Shown here piece by piece: positions 22,590-36,478 of a DNA stretch of 64,000 bases (position 1 is the stretch's first letter; each line of letters opens with the position of its first letter). Source of the DNA: Inia geoffrensis (taxonomy: Eukaryota; Chordata; Mammalia; Artiodactyla; Iniidae); NCBI GenBank assembly GCA_036417435.1, contig JAZAQT010000468.1:1-64000 (forward strand), given 5' to 3'. Position numbers and translations under genes: made by a program. The notes beneath the pieces are model-generated. The model searched no databases. It saw only the letters and a list, made by a program, of their open reading frames with translations, and was not told the DNA's origin.

Positions 22590-24335
22590 CCAAGCAAGCC
22601 TGCAATGGAAATCCGCACTACAATGAAGTCTCACTTCCCACCGATCAAAAGGGCCTTCCAAAAAAAGTGTAAAATCCAGAGAGGCAGGACAGGCCACGGA
22701 GAACCGGCAGCCTTGTTATGCTGATGGGCGGGATGTAAATTGCCAACAGCCACTCTGGAGAAGTGGATGGTGTTTCCTGCAACAAAGAAAAAACCAAGCT
22801 AGAGAGCCTAGGGCACTTCCACTTATGGTGCTATAGATTCGGAAAATTTAAATGAAAAAGACACAGCCACACAAATCTTTGGGGCTGCTCTGGTTACGGG
22901 AAACTTGACTATGGTACAACTTCAATAGCCCAGACAGAGAAAAATGGATATAGAAGTTGTGGTACATCCCTACAATGGAATATCACTCAACAATGAAATC
23001 TCACTCAACAATGAAATCAATGGCAACAGACCAGTAGCAGCATAATGAGTGGATATAGTTACGATGATCCTAAGTGAAATAAGTCACAGAGAAAAAGAAA
23101 CATCATAAGATATCCCTAATACCGGGAATGTAAACACGGCTACGTATGAACTGCATTACAAAACACAACAGAGTCTCACATTTACAAAAGAAACTTATGC
23201 TTGCTTAAGGGGAAAGGAGAGTGGGAAGGCTTCATAAAACCAGAGGTTGACATTAGGACAGATACCATTCCATAAGCCAAATATATATTAGACAAGACCT
23301 ACTCCTCACTCAAACAAATGGACTCAACACCCCGTATTCAAAACCTAGGGATATACCTGACTATGAAGAAAATTAAAACCCATACATTTATAGGTCTCCA
23401 TAAGAAAATCATTTGTGTACAGCAGCATACACACAGCAGTGTCAATAAGCTAAATCCCCTTATAAAAATAAATTTGAAAAAGAAAACACAAGGACTGTCA
23501 AATAGAGAGAAATTCTTAAATAAGTCCTTGAGGGCCTGTGAGGAATCTTGGATTTACCACCTCTACATCCACAGCTGGGGGAGGGATAAGGCTGGACACT
23601 TGAGGCTGATACTATTGGTAAGGGAATGCAGACGCTTTGAGGTAATGGTGCATGGTTCCCATTCCACGGGTCCCAAATCTCCACGTGTAAGGGGTTTATC
23701 CTGCAGCTAAAATATTCATGGAAAACCCAGAATATGGTCCACGAAGTGATCAGGCAAAATTTCTAAAACTCATCGCCATTTTAGCCCCCTGGTACTCGAG
23801 TTCGCCGTTCCAGATGCAATATTAACATTCTCCCCACTTGGAGAGTCAGTGCCTTTGACCTCTTGTTTGGCACAGCTTGCAATTTCTGTGGAAGATGAAC
23901 AGGAATAAGGAGAAGGAATGAGCAGCTAACTTGATGTGTTTAGACGGGCATATTGAACTCTGATTACCCTACAGGAAGCAGAATTCATCAAAGGCTCAGC
24001 GTGCCATGCCGGAACGAGATTAGGGCCTGAAGCAATTCTTCGGGTTTGCGGTCAGCTCACAAGAAAGCGAGTTGAGAAAAGGAGATTTTTGGCACTGTAA
24101 CTCACAATCCTGCAGAGTTCCAAATGACCCCTATCATCCAAAAATTTATTGAAGGAAGGCTGTGAAGAGGACTTGAACGTGACGCAGAATTGCAGAAAAC
24201 GGATATCAGGGGGTAGATAAGAATTGCTCTGAAAGCGTAGGAAAAGAGGCAGCAGTTCGACAGTGATGCACTTGGCCAAAAAGGGCGTATGCGTTTTTTC
24301 CTGAATAGATTCAGGAAAAAACGCATACGCCCTTT
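22582..24335 (+). repeat. Monomer 14 (1,754 bp, most divergent interior copy)
   Basis: Longest monomer of the window, with an 18-bp internal duplication at 22,983-23,018 and many private changes: GGGCCTTCCAAAAAA, GGCCACGGAG, CTGGTTACGGGAAAC, CAGACAGAG and GGCTTCATAA. The left half is type II-like and the right half returns to type I. The closing palindrome (24,272-24,343) has the type I centre. Confidence 0.87.
22983..23018. repeat. 18-bp tandem duplication inside the L1 piece of monomer 14
   Basis: TCACTCAACAATGAAATC occurs twice in direct succession (22,983-23,000 and 23,001-23,018). All other monomers have it once. It is a simple slippage-type event and a unique tag for this copy. Confidence 0.95.
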
Positions 24336-26070
24336 TTGGCCAACCAAGCAAGCCTGCAATGGAAATCCACACTACAAGGCAGTCTCACTTCCCACCGATC
24401 CAAAGGGCCGTCCGAAAAAAGTGTAAAATCCAGAGAGGCAGGACAGGCCATGGAGAACCGGCAGCCTTGTTCTGCTGATGGGCGGGATGTAAATTGCCAA
24501 CAGCCACTCTGGAGAAGTGGATGGTGTTTCCTGGAACAAAGAAAAAAACAAGCTAGAGAGCCGAGGGCACTTCCACTTATGGTGCTATAGATTCGGAAAA
24601 TTTAAATGAAAAAGACACAGCCACACCAAATTTGGGCCTGCTCTGTGTACGGGATCCTTCACTATGGTACATCTTTAATAGCCCAGAAAGAGAAAAATGG
24701 ATATAGAAGTTGTGGTACATCCCTACAATGGAATATCACTCAACAATGAAATCAATGGCAACAGACCAGTAGCAGCATAATGAGAGGATTTAGTTATGAT
24801 GATTCTAAGCGAAATAAGTCACACAGAAAAAGAAACATCATAAGATATCACTAATACCGGGAATGTAAGCACGGCTACGTATGAACTGCATTACAAAACA
24901 CAACAGCGTCTCACATTTACAAAAGAAACTTATGCTTGCTTAAGGGGAAAGGAGAGTGGGAAGGCTGCATAAAACCAGAGGTTGACATTAGGACAGATAC
25001 CATTTCTTAAGCCAAATATATATTAGACAAGAGCTACTCCTTGCTCAACCAAATGGACTCAACACCCCGTATTCAAAACCTAGGAATATACCTGACTATG
25101 AAGAAAATTAAAACCCATACATTTATAGGGCTCCATAAGAAAATCATTTGTGTACAGCAGCATACACACAGCAGTGTCAATAAGCTAAATCCCCTTATAA
25201 AAATAAATTTGAAAAAGAAAACACAAGGACTGTCAAATAGAGAGAAATTCTTAAAGAAGTCCTTGAGGGCTTGTGAGGAATCTTGGATTTACCACCTCTA
25301 CATCCACAGCTGGGGGAGAGATAAGGCTGGACACTTGGGGCTGATACTACTGGTGAGGGAATGCAGACGCTTTGAGGTAATGGTGCATGGTTCCCATTCC
25401 ACGGGTCCCAAATCTCCACGTGTAAGGGGTTTATCCTGCAGCTAAAATATGCATGGAAAACCCAGAATATGGTCCACGAAGTGATCAGGCAAAATTTCTA
25501 AAACTCATCGCCATTTTAGCCCCCTGGTACTCGAGTTCGCCGTTCCAGATGCAATATTAACATTCTCCCCACTTGGAGAGTCAGTGCCTTTGACCTCTTG
25601 TTTGGCACAGCTTGCAATTTCTGTGGAAGATGAACAGGAATAAGGAGAAGGAATGAGCAGCTAACTTGATGTGTTTGGACGGGCATATTGAACTCTGATT
25701 ACCCTACAGGAAGCAGAATTCATCAAAGGCTCAGCGTGCCATGCCGGAACGAGATTAGGGCCTGAAGCAATTCTTCGGGTTTGCGGTCAGCTCACAAGAA
25801 AGCAAGTTGAGAAAAGGAGATTTTTGGCACTGTAACTCACAATCCTGCAGAGTTCCAAATGACCCCTATCATCCAAAAATTTATTGAAGGAAGGCTGTGA
25901 AGAGGACTTGAACGTGACGCAGAATTGCAGAAAACGGATATCAGGGGGTAGATAAGAATTGCTCTGAAAGCGTAGGAAAAGAGGCAGCAGTTCGACAGTG
26001 ATGCACTTGGCCAAAAAGGGCGTATGCGTTTTTTCCTGAATAGATTCAGGAAAAAACGCATACGCCCTTT
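24336..26070 (+). repeat. Monomer 15 (1,735 bp, type I)
   Basis: Private changes: ATCCACACTAC at the start, CAACAGCGTCTC near 24,902, ATAGGGCTCC near 25,126 and CTTAAAGAAGTCC near 25,251. The closing palindrome lies at 26,007-26,078. Confidence 0.88.
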
Positions 26071-27803
26071 TTGGCCAACCAAGCAAGCCTGCAATGGAAA
26101 TCCGCACTACAAGGCAGTCTCACTTCCCACCGATCCAAGGGCCGTCCGAAAAAAGTGTAAAATCCAGAGAGGCAGGACAGGCCATGGAGAACTGGCAGCC
26201 TTGTTCTGCTGATGGGCGGGATGTAAATTGCCAACAGCCACTCTGGAGAAGTGGATGGTGTTTCCTGGAACAAAGAAAAAAACAAGCTAGAGAGCCGAGG
26301 GCACTTCCACTTATGGTGCTATAGATTCGGAAAATTTAAATGAAAAAGACACAGCCACACCAAATTTGGGCCTGCTCTGTGTACGGGATCCTTCACTATG
26401 GTACATCTTTAATAGCCCAGAAAGAGAAAAATGGATATAGAAGTTGTGGTACATCCCTACAATGGAATATCACTCAACAATGAAATCAATGGCAACAGAC
26501 CAGTAGCAGCATAATGAGAGGATTTAGTTATGATGATTCTAAGTGAAATAAGTCACACAGAAAAAGAAACATCATAAGATATCACTAATACCGGGAATGT
26601 AAGCACGGCTACGTATGAACTGCATTACAAAACACAACAGAGTCTCACATTTACAAAAGAAACTTATGCTTGCTTAAGGGGAAAGGAGAGTGGGAAGGCT
26701 GCATAAAACCAGAGGTTGACATTAGGACAGATACCATTTCTTAAGCCAAATATATATTAGACAAGAGCTACTCCTTGCTCAACCAAATGGACTCAACACC
26801 CCGTATTCAAAACCTAGGAATATACCTGACTATGAAGAAAATTAAAACCATACATTTATAGGTCTCCATAAGAATATCATTTGTGTACAGCAGCATACAC
26901 ACAGCAGTGTCAATAAGCTAAATCCCCTTATAAAAATAAATTTGAAAAAGAAAACACAAGGACTGTCAAATAGAGAGAAATTCTTAAATAAGTCCTTGAG
27001 GGCTTGTGAGGAATCTTGGATTTACTACCTCTACATCCACAGCTGGGGGAGAGATAAGGCTGGACACTTGGGGCTGATACTACTGGTGAGGGAATGCAGA
27101 CGCTTTGAGGTAATGGTGCATGGTTCCCATTCCACGGGTCCCAAATCTCCACGTGTAAGGGGTTTATCCTTCAGCTAAAATATGCATGGAAAACCCAGAA
27201 TATGGTCCACGAAGTGATCAGGCAAAATTTCTAAAACTCATCGCCATTTTAGCCCCCTGGTACTCGAGTTCGCCGTTCCAGATGCAATATTAACATTCTC
27301 CCCACTTGGAGAGTCAGTGCCTTTGACCTCTTGTTTGGCACAGCTTGCAATTTCTGTGGAAGATGAACAGGAATAAGGAGAAGGAATGAGCAGCTAACTT
27401 GATGTGTTTGGACGGGCATATTGAACTCTGATTACCCTACAGGAAGCAGAATTCATCAAAGGCTCAGCGTGCCATGCCGGAACGAGATTAGGGCCTGAAG
27501 CAATTCTTCGGGTTTGCGGTCAGCTCACAAGAAAGCAAGTTGAGAAAAGGAGATTTTTGGCACTGTAACTCACAATCCTGCAGAGTTCCAAATGACCCCT
27601 ATCATCCAAAAATTTATTGAAGGAAGGCTGTGAAGAGGACTTGAACGTGACGCAGAATTGCAGAAAACGGATATCAGGGGGTAGATAAGAATTGCTCTGA
27701 AAGCGTAGGAAAAGAGGCAGCAGTTCGACAGTGATGCACTTGGCCAAAAAGGGCGTATGCGTTTTTTCCTGAATAGATTCAGGAAAAAACGCATACGCCC
27801 TTT
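26071..27803 (+). repeat. Monomer 16 (1,733 bp, type I)
   Basis: Two one-base deletions, in the A or G run of GATCCAAGGGCC near 26,135 and in TTAAAACCATAC near 26,845. Private GAGAACTGG, AGAATATCAT and TTTACTACC. The closing palindrome lies at 27,740-27,811. Confidence 0.87.
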
Positions 27804-29538
27804 TTGGCCAACCAAGCAAGCCTGCAATGGAAATCCGCACTACAAGGCAGTCTCACTTCCCACCGATCCAAAGGGCCGTCCGAAAAAAGTGTAAAATCCA
27901 GAGAGGCAGGACAGGCCATGGAGAACCGGCAGCCTTGTTCTGCTGATGGGCGGGATGTAAATTGCCAACAGCCACTCTGGAGAAGTGGATGGTGTTTCCT
28001 GGAACAAAGAAAAAAACAAGCTAGAGAGCCGAGGGCACTTCCACTTATGGTGCTATAGATTCGGAAAATTTAAATGAAAAAGACACAGCCACACCAAATT
28101 TGGGCCTGCTCTGTGTACGGGATCCTTCACTATGGTACATCTTTAATAGCCCAGAAAGAGAAAAATGGATATAGAAGTTGTGGTACATCCCTACAATGGA
28201 ATATCACTCAACAATGAAATCAATGGCAACAGACCAGTAGCAGCATAATGAGAGGATTTAGTTATGATGATTATAAGCGAAATAAGTCACACAGAAAAAG
28301 AAACATCATAAGATATCACTAATACCGGGAATGTAAGCACGGCTACGTATGAACTGCATTACAAAACACAACAGAGTCTCACATTTACAAAAGAAACTTA
28401 TGCTTGCTTAAGGGGAAAGGAGAGTGGGAAGGCTGCATAAAACCAGAGGTTGACATTAGGACAGATACCATTTCTTAAGCCAAATATATATTAGACAAGA
28501 GCTACTCCTTGCTCAACCAAATGGACTCAACACCCCGTATTCAAAACCTAGGAATATACCTGACTATGAAGAAAATTAAAACCCATACATTTATAGGTCT
28601 CCATAAGAAAATCATTTGTGTACAGCAGCATACACACAGCAGTGTCAATAAGCTAAATCCCCTTATAAAAATAAATTTGAAAAAGAAAACACAAGGACTG
28701 TCAAATAGAGAGAAATTCTTAAATAAGTCCTTGAGGGCTTGTGAGGAATCTTGGATTTACCACCTCTACATCCACAGCTGGGGGAGAGATAAGGCTGGAC
28801 ACTTGGGGCTGATACTACTGGTGAGGGAATGCAGACGCTTTGAGGTAATGGTGCATGGTTCCCATTCCACGGGTCCCAAATCTCCACGTGTAAGGGGTTT
28901 ATCCTTCAGCTAAAATATGCATGGAAAACCCAGAATATGGTCCACGAAGTGATCAGGCAAAATTTCTAAAACTCATCGCCATTTTAGCCCCCTGGTACTC
29001 GAGTTCGCCGTTCCAGATGCAATATTAACATTCTCCCCACTTGGAGAGTCAGTGCCTTTGACCTCTTGTTTGGCAAAGCTTGCAATTTCTGTGGAAGATG
29101 AACAGGAATAAGGAGAAGGAATGAGCAGCTAACTTGATGTGTTTGGACGGGCATATTGAACTCTGATTACCCTACAGGAAGCAGAATTCATCAAAGGCTC
29201 AGCGTGCCATGCCGGAACGAGATTAGGGCCTGAAGCAATTCTTCGGGTTTGCGGTCAGCTCACAAGAAAGCAAGTTGAGAAAAGGAGATTTTTGGCACTG
29301 TAACTCACAATCCTGCAGAGTTCCAAATGACCCCTATCATCCAAAAATTTATTGAAGGAAGGCTGTGAAGAGGACTTGAACGTGACGCAGAATTGCAGAA
29401 AACGGATATCAGGGGGTAGATAAGAATTGCTCTGAAAGCGTAGGAAAAGAGGCAGCAGTTCGACAGTGATGCACTTGGCCAAAAAGGGCGTATGCGTTTT
29501 TTCCTGAATAGATTCAGGAAAAAACGCATACGTCCTTT
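27804..29538 (+). repeat. Monomer 17 (1,735 bp, type I)
   Basis: Private GATTATAAGCG near 28,269 and TGGCAAAGCTT near 29,072, the latter creating a HindIII site (AAGCTT). The closing palindrome (29,475-29,546) has one right-arm mismatch. Confidence 0.88.
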
Positions 29539-29546
29539 TTGGCCAA
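29475..29546. repeat. Palindrome with one right-arm mismatch
   Basis: The right arm reads CATACGTCC instead of CATACGCCC, not compensated in the left arm. The next two copies (31,210-31,281 and 32,945-33,016) keep this change and add a C-to-A change (AAAAAAAGCATACG). The three therefore form a stepwise lineage. Confidence 0.9.
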
Positions 29547-31273
29547 CCAAGCAAGCCTGCAATGGAAATCCGCACTACAAGGCAGTCTCACTTCCCACCG
29601 ATCCAAAGGCCGGTCCGAAAAAAGTGTAAAATCCAGAGAGGCAGGACAGGCCATGGAGAACCGGCAGCCTTGTTCTGCTGATGGGCGGGATGTAAATTGC
29701 CAACAGCCACTCTGGAGAAGTGGATGGTGTTTCCTGGAACAAAGAAAAAAACAAGCTAGAGAGCCGAGGGCACTTCCACTTATGGTGCTATAGATTCGGA
29801 AAATTTAAATGAAAAAGACACAGCCACACCAAATTTGGGCCTGCTCTGTGTACGGGATCCTTCACTATGGTACATCTTTAATAGCCCAGAAAGAGAAAAA
29901 TGGATATAGAAGTTGTGGTACATCCCTACAATGGAATATCACTCAACAATGAAATCAATGGCAACAGACCAGTAGCAGCATAATGAGAGGATTTAGTTAT
30001 GATGATTCTAAGTGAAATAAGTCACACAGAAAAAGAAACATCATAAGATATCACTAATACCGGGAATGTAAGCACGGCTACGTATGAACTGCATTACAAA
30101 ACACAACAGAGTCTCACATTTACAAAAGAAACTTATGCTTGCTTAAGGGGAAAGGAGAGTGGGAAGGCTGCATAAAACCAGAGGTTGACATTAGGACAGA
30201 TACCATTTCTTAAGCCAAATATATATTAGACAAGAGCTACTCCTTGCTCAACCAAATGGACTCAACACCCCGTATTCAAAACCTAGGAATATACCTGACT
30301 ATGAAGAAAATTAAAACCCATACATTTATAGGTCTCCATAAGAAAATCATTTGTGTACAGCAGCATACACACAGCAGTGTCAATAAGCTAAATCCCCTTA
30401 TAAAAATAAATTTGAAAAAGAAAACACAAGGACTGTCAAATAGAGAGAAATTCTTAAATAAGTCCTTGAGGGCTTGTGAGGAATCTTGGATTTACCACCT
30501 CTACATCCACAGCTGGGGGAGAGATAAGGCTGGACACTTGGGGCTGATACTACTGGTGAGGGAATGCAGACGCTTTGAGGTAATGGTGCATGGTTCCCAT
30601 TCCACGGGTCCCAAATCTCCACGTGTAAGGGGTTTATCCTTCAGCTAAAATATGCATGGAAAACCCAGAATATGGTCCACGAAGTGATCAGGCAAAATTT
30701 CTAAAACTCATCGCCATTTTAGCCCCCTGGTACTCGAGTTCGCCGTTCCAGATGCAATATTAACATTCTCCCCACTTGGAGAGTCAGTGCCTTTGACCTC
30801 TTGTTTGGCACAGCTTGCAATTTCTGTGGAAGATGAACAGGAATAAGGAGAAGGAATGAGCAGCTAACTTGATGTGTTTGGACGGGCATATTGAACTCTG
30901 ATTACCCTACAGGAAGCAGAATTCATCAAAGGCTCAGCGTGCCATGCCGGAACGAGATTAGGGCCTGAAGCAATTCTTCGGGTTTGCGCTCAGCTCACAA
31001 GAAAGCGAGTTGAGAAAAGGAGATTTTTGGCACTGTAACTCACAATCCTGCAGAGTTCCAAATGACCCCTATCATCCAAAAATTTATTGAAGGAAGGCTG
31101 TGAAGAGGACTTGAACGTGACGCAGAATTGCAGAAAACGGATATCAGGGGGTAGATAAGAATTGCTCTGAAAGCGTAGGAAAAGAGGCAGCAGTTCGACA
31201 GTGATGCACTTGGCCAAAAAGGGCGTATGCGTTTTTTCCTGAATAGATTCAGGAAAAAAAGCATACGTCCTTT
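29539..31273 (+). repeat. Monomer 18 (1,735 bp, type I)
   Basis: Private AAAGGCCGGTCC near 29,606. The end carries GCGCTCAGC, GCGAGTTG and the doubly mismatched palindrome at 31,210-31,281, all shared with monomer 19. Confidence 0.88.
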
Positions 31274-33008
31274 TTGGCCAACCAAGCAAGCCTGCAATGG
31301 AAATCCGCACTACAAGGCAGTCTCACTTCCCACCGATCCAAAGGGCCGTCCGAAAAAAGTGTAAAATCCAGAGAGGCAGGACAGGCCATGGAGAACCGGC
31401 AGCCTTGTTCTGCTGATGGGCGGGATGTAAATTGCCAACAGCCACTCTGGAGAAGTGGATGGTGTTTCCTGGAACAAAGAAAAAAACAAGCTAGAGAGCC
31501 GAGGGCACTTCCACTTATGGTGCTATAGATTCGGAAAATTTAAATGAAAAAGACACAGCCACACCAAATTTGGGCCTGCTCTGTGTACGGGATCCTTCAC
31601 TATGGTACATCTTTAATAGCCCAGAAAGAGAAAAATGGATATAGAAGTTGTGGTACATCCCTACAATGGAATATCACTCAACAATGAAATCAATGGCAAC
31701 AGACCAGTAGCAGCATAGTGAGAGGATTTAGTTATGATGATTCTAAGTGAAATAAGTCACACAGAAAAAGAAACATCATAAGATATCACTAATACCGGGA
31801 ATGTAAGCACGGCTACGTATGAACTGCATTACAAAACACAACAGAGTCTCACATTTACAAAAGAAACTTATGCTTGCTTAAGGGGAAAGGAGAGTGGGAA
31901 GGCTGCATAAAACCAGAGGTTGACATTAGGACAGATACCATTTCTTAAGCCAAATATATATTAGACAAGAGCTACTCCTTGCTCAACCAAATGGACTCAA
32001 CACCCCGTATTCAAAACCTAGGAATATACCTGACTATGAAGAAAATTAAAACCCATACATTTATAGGTCTCCATAAGAAAATCATTTGTGTACAGCAGCA
32101 TACACACAGCAGTGTCAATAAGCTAAATCCCCTTATAAAAATAAATTTGAAAAAGAAAACACAAGGACTGTCAAATAGAGAGAAATTCTTAAATAAGTCC
32201 TTGAGGGCTTGTGAGGAATCTTGGATTTACCACCTCTACATCCACAGCTGGGGGAGAGATAAGGCTGGACACTTGGGGCTGATACTACTGGTGAGGGAAT
32301 GCAGACGCTTTGAGGTAATGGTGCATGGTTCCCATTCCACGGGTCCCAAATCTCCACGTGTAAGGGGTTTATCCTTCAGCTAAAATATGCATGGAAAACC
32401 CAGAATATGGTCCACGAAGTGATCAGGCAAAATTTCTAAAACTCATCGCCATTTTAGCCCCCTGGTACTCGAGTTCGCCGTTCCAGATGCAATATTAACA
32501 TTCTCCCCACTTGGAGAGTCAGTGCCTTTGACCTCTTGTTTGGCACAGCTTGCAATTTCTGTGGAAGATGAACAGGAATAAGGAGAAGGAATGAGCAGCT
32601 AACTTGATGTGTTTGGACGGGCATATTGAACTCTGATTACCCTACAGGAAGCAGAATTCATCAAAGGCTCAGCGTGCCATGCCGGAACGAGATTAGGGCC
32701 TGAAGCAATTCTTCGGGTTTGCGCTCAGCTCACAAGAAAGCGAGTTGAGAAAAGGAGATTTTTGGCACTGTAACTCACAATCCTGCAGAGTTCCAAATGA
32801 CCCCTATCATCCAAAAATTTATTGAAGGAAGGCTGTGAAGAGGACTTGAACGTGACGCAGAATTGCAGAAAACGGATATCAGGGGGTAGATAAGAATTGC
32901 TCTGAAAGCGTAGGAAAAGAGGCAGCAGTTCGACAGTGATGCACTTGGCCAAAAAGGGCGTATGCGTTTTTTCCTGAATAGATTCAGGAAAAAAAGCATA
33001 CGTCCTTT
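31274..33008 (+). repeat. Monomer 19 (1,735 bp, type I, recent duplicate)
   Basis: Carries CATAGTGAG and ends with the same private set as monomer 18 (GCGCTCAGC, GCGAGTTG, palindrome 32,945-33,016 with two mismatches). A 1,735-bp duplication with edges inside the monomers explains this. Confidence 0.88.
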
Positions 33009-34743
33009 TTGGCCAACCAAGCAAGCCTGCAATGGAAATCCGCACTACAAGGCAGTCTCACTTCCCACCGATCCAAAGGGCCGTCCGAAAAAAGTGTAAA
33101 ATCCAGAGAGGCAGGACAGGCCATGGAGAACCGGCAGCCTTGTTCTGCTGATGGGCGGGATGTAAATTGCCAACAGCCACTCTGGAGAAGTGGATGGTGT
33201 TTCCTGGAACAAAGAAAAAAACAAGCTAGAGAGCCGAGGGCACTTCCACTTATGGTGCTATAGATTCGGAAAATTTAAATGAAAAAGACACAGCCACACC
33301 AAATTTGGGCCTGCTCTGTGTACGGGATCCTTCACTATGGTACATCTTTAATAGCCCAGAAAGAGAAAAATGGATATAGAAGTTGTGGTACATCCCTACA
33401 ATGGAATATCACTCAACAATGAAATCAATGGCAACAGACCAGTAGCAGCATAGTGAGAGGATTTAGTTATGATGATTCTAAGTGAAATAAGTCACACAGA
33501 AAAAGAAACATCATAAGATATCACTAATACCGGGAATGTAAGCACGGCTACGTATGAACTGCATTACAAAACACAACAGAGTCTCACATTTACAAAAGAA
33601 ACTTATGCTTGCTTAAGGGGAAAGGAGAGTGGGAAGGCTGCATAAAACCAGAGGTTGACATTAGGACAGATACCATTTCTTAAGCCAAATATATATTAGA
33701 CAAGAGCTACTCCTTGCTCAACCAAATGGACTCAACACCCCGTATTCAAAACCTAGGAATATACCTGACTATGAAGAAAATTAAAACCCATACATTTATA
33801 GGTCTCCATAAGAAAATCATTTGTGTACAGCAGCATACACACAGCAGTGTCAATAAGCTAAATCCCCTTATAAAAATAAATTTGAAAAAGAAAACACAAG
33901 GACTGTCAAATAGAGAGAAATTCTTAAATAAGTCCTTGAGGGCTTGTGAGGAATCTTGGATTTACCACCTCTACATCCACAGCTGGGGGAGAGATAAGGC
34001 TGGACACTTGGGGCTGATACTACTGGTGAGGGAATGCAGACGCTTTGAGGTAATGGTGCATGGTTCCCATTCCACGGGTCCCAAATCTCCACGTGTAAGG
34101 GGTTTATCCTTCAGCTAAAATATGCATGGAAAACCCAGAATATGGTCCACGAAGTGATCAGGCAAAATTTCTAAAACTCATCGCCATTTTAGCCCCCTGG
34201 TACTCGAGTTCGCCGTTCCAGATGCAATATTAACATTCTCCCCACTTGGAGAGTCAGTGCCTTTGACCTCTTGTTTGGCACAGCTTGCAATTTCTGTGGA
34301 AGATGAACAGGAATAAGGAGAAGGAATGAGCAGCTAACTTGATGTGTTTGGACGGGCATATTGAACTCTGATTACCCTACAGGAAGCAGAATTCATCAAA
34401 GGCTCAGCGTGCCATGCCGGAACGAGATTAGGGCCTGAAGCAATTATTCGGGTTTGCGGTCAGCTCACAAGAAAGCGAGTTGAGAAAAGGAGATTTTTGG
34501 CACTGTAACTCACAATCCTGCAGAGTTCCAAATGACCCCTATCATCCAAAAATTTATTGAAGGAAGGCTGTGAAGAGGACTTGAACGTGACGCAGAATTG
34601 CAGAAAACGGATATCAGGGGGTAGATAAGAATTGCTCTGAAAGCGTAGGAAAAGAGGCAGCAGTTCGACAGTGATGCACTTGGCCAAAAAGGGCGTATGC
34701 GTTTTTTCCTGAATAGATTCAGGAAAAAACGCATACGCCCTTT
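33009..34743 (+). repeat. Monomer 20 (1,735 bp, type I)
   Basis: CATAGTGAG shared with monomer 19. Private CAATTATTCGGG near 34,441. The closing palindrome (34,680-34,751) is perfect again. Confidence 0.88.
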
Positions 34744-36478
34744 TTGGCCAACCAAGCAAGCCTGCAATGGAAATCCGCACTACAAGGCAGTCTCACTTCC
34801 CACCGATCCAAAGGGCCGTCCGAAAAAAGTGTAAAATCCAGAGAGGCAGGACAGGCCATGGAGAACCGGCAGCCTTGTTCTGCTGATGGGCGGGATGTAA
34901 ATTGCCAACAGCCACTCTGGAGAAGTGGATGGTGTTTCCTGGAACAAAGAAAAAAACAAGCTAGAGAGCCGAGGGCACTTCCACTTATGGTGCTATAGAT
35001 TCGGAAAATTTAAATGAAAAAGACACAGCCACACCAAATTTGGGCCTGCTCTGTGTACGGGATCCTTCACTATGGTACATCTTTATTAGCCCAGAAAGAG
35101 AAAAATGGATATAGAAGTTGTGGTACATCCCTACAATGGAATATCACTCAACAATGAAATCAATGGCAACAGACCAGTAGCAGCATAGTGAGAGGATTTA
35201 GTTATGATGATTCTAAGTGAAATAAGTCACACAGAAAAAGAAACATCATAAGATATCACTAATACCGGGAATGTAAGCACGGCTACGTATGAACTGCATT
35301 ACAAAACACAACAGAGTCTCACATTTACAAAAGAAACTTATGCTTGCTTAAGGGGAAAGGAGAGTGGGAAGGCTGCATAAAACCAGAGGTTGACATTAGG
35401 ACAGATACCATTTCTTAAGCCAAATATATATTAGACAAGAGCTACTCCTTGCTCAACCAAATGGACTCAACACCCCGTATTCAAAACCTAGGAATATACC
35501 TGACTATGAAGAAAATTAAAACCCATACATTTATAGGTCTCCATAAGAAAATCATTTGTGTACAGCAGCATACACACAGCAGTGTCAATAAGCTAAATCC
35601 CCTTATAAAAATAAATTTGAAAAAGAAAACACAAGGACTGTCAAATAGAGAGAAATACTTAAATAAGTCCTTGAGGGCTTGTGAGGAATCTTGGATTTAC
35701 CACCTCTACATCCACAGCTGGGGGAGAGATAAGGCTGGACACTTGGGGCTGATACTACTGGTGAGGGAATGCAGACGCTTTGAGGTAATGGTGCATGGTT
35801 CCCATTCCACGGGTCCCAAATCTCCACGTGTAAGGGGTTTATCCTTCAGCTAAAATATGCATGGAAAACCCAGAATATGGTCCACGAAGTGATCAGGCAA
35901 AATTTCTAAAACTCATCGCCATTTTAGCCCCCTGGTACTCGAGTTCGCCGTTCCAGATGCAATATTAACATTCTCCCCACTTGGAGAGTCAGTGCCTTTG
36001 ACCTCTTGTTTGGCACAGCTTGCAATTTCTGTGGAAGATGAACAGGAATAAGGAGAAGGAATGAGCAGCTAACTTGATGTGTTTGGACGGGCATATTGAA
36101 CTCTGATTACCCTACAGGAAGCAGAATTCATCAAAGGCTCAGCGTGCCATGCCGGAACGAGATTAGGGCCTGAAGCAATTCTTCGGGTTTGCGGTCAGAT
36201 CACAAGAAAGCAAGTTGAGAAAAGGAGATTTTTGGCACTGTAACTCACAATCCTGCAGAGTTCCAAATGACCCCTATCATCCAAAAATTTATTGAAGGAA
36301 GGCTGTGAAGAGGACTTGAACGTGACGCAGAATTGCAGAAAACGGATATCAGGGGGTAGATAAGAATTGCTCTGAAAGCGTAGGAAAAGAGGCAGCAGTT
36401 CGACAGTGATGCACTTGGCCAAAAAGGGCGTATGCGTTTTTTCCTGAATAGATTCAGGAAAAAACGCATACGCCCTTT
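34744..36478 (+). repeat. Monomer 21 (1,735 bp, type I, subtype T)
   Basis: Carries CTTTATTAGCC (near 35,081) and GAAATACTTAAAT (near 35,652), found together only in monomers 21, 24 and 27, which are spaced exactly 5,205 bp apart. The closing palindrome lies at 36,415-36,486. Confidence 0.88.

Larger units (their letters stand above)
21470..23620 (+). repeat. Type II-like mosaic island within the type I core
   Basis: Between these approximate limits type II marks and private changes dominate: GTGGGGAGGC, CCATTCCATAAG, CAGACCCTTTG, TTATGCTGATGGG, AAAAACCAAGC, GAGTGGAT and TGTAAACACGG. Some type I marks are interspersed (TACGTATGAAC near 23,143 and GTGTCAATAAG near 23,440), so this is a mosaic rather than a single clean block. 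Type I resumes fully by about 23,620. Confidence 0.75.
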
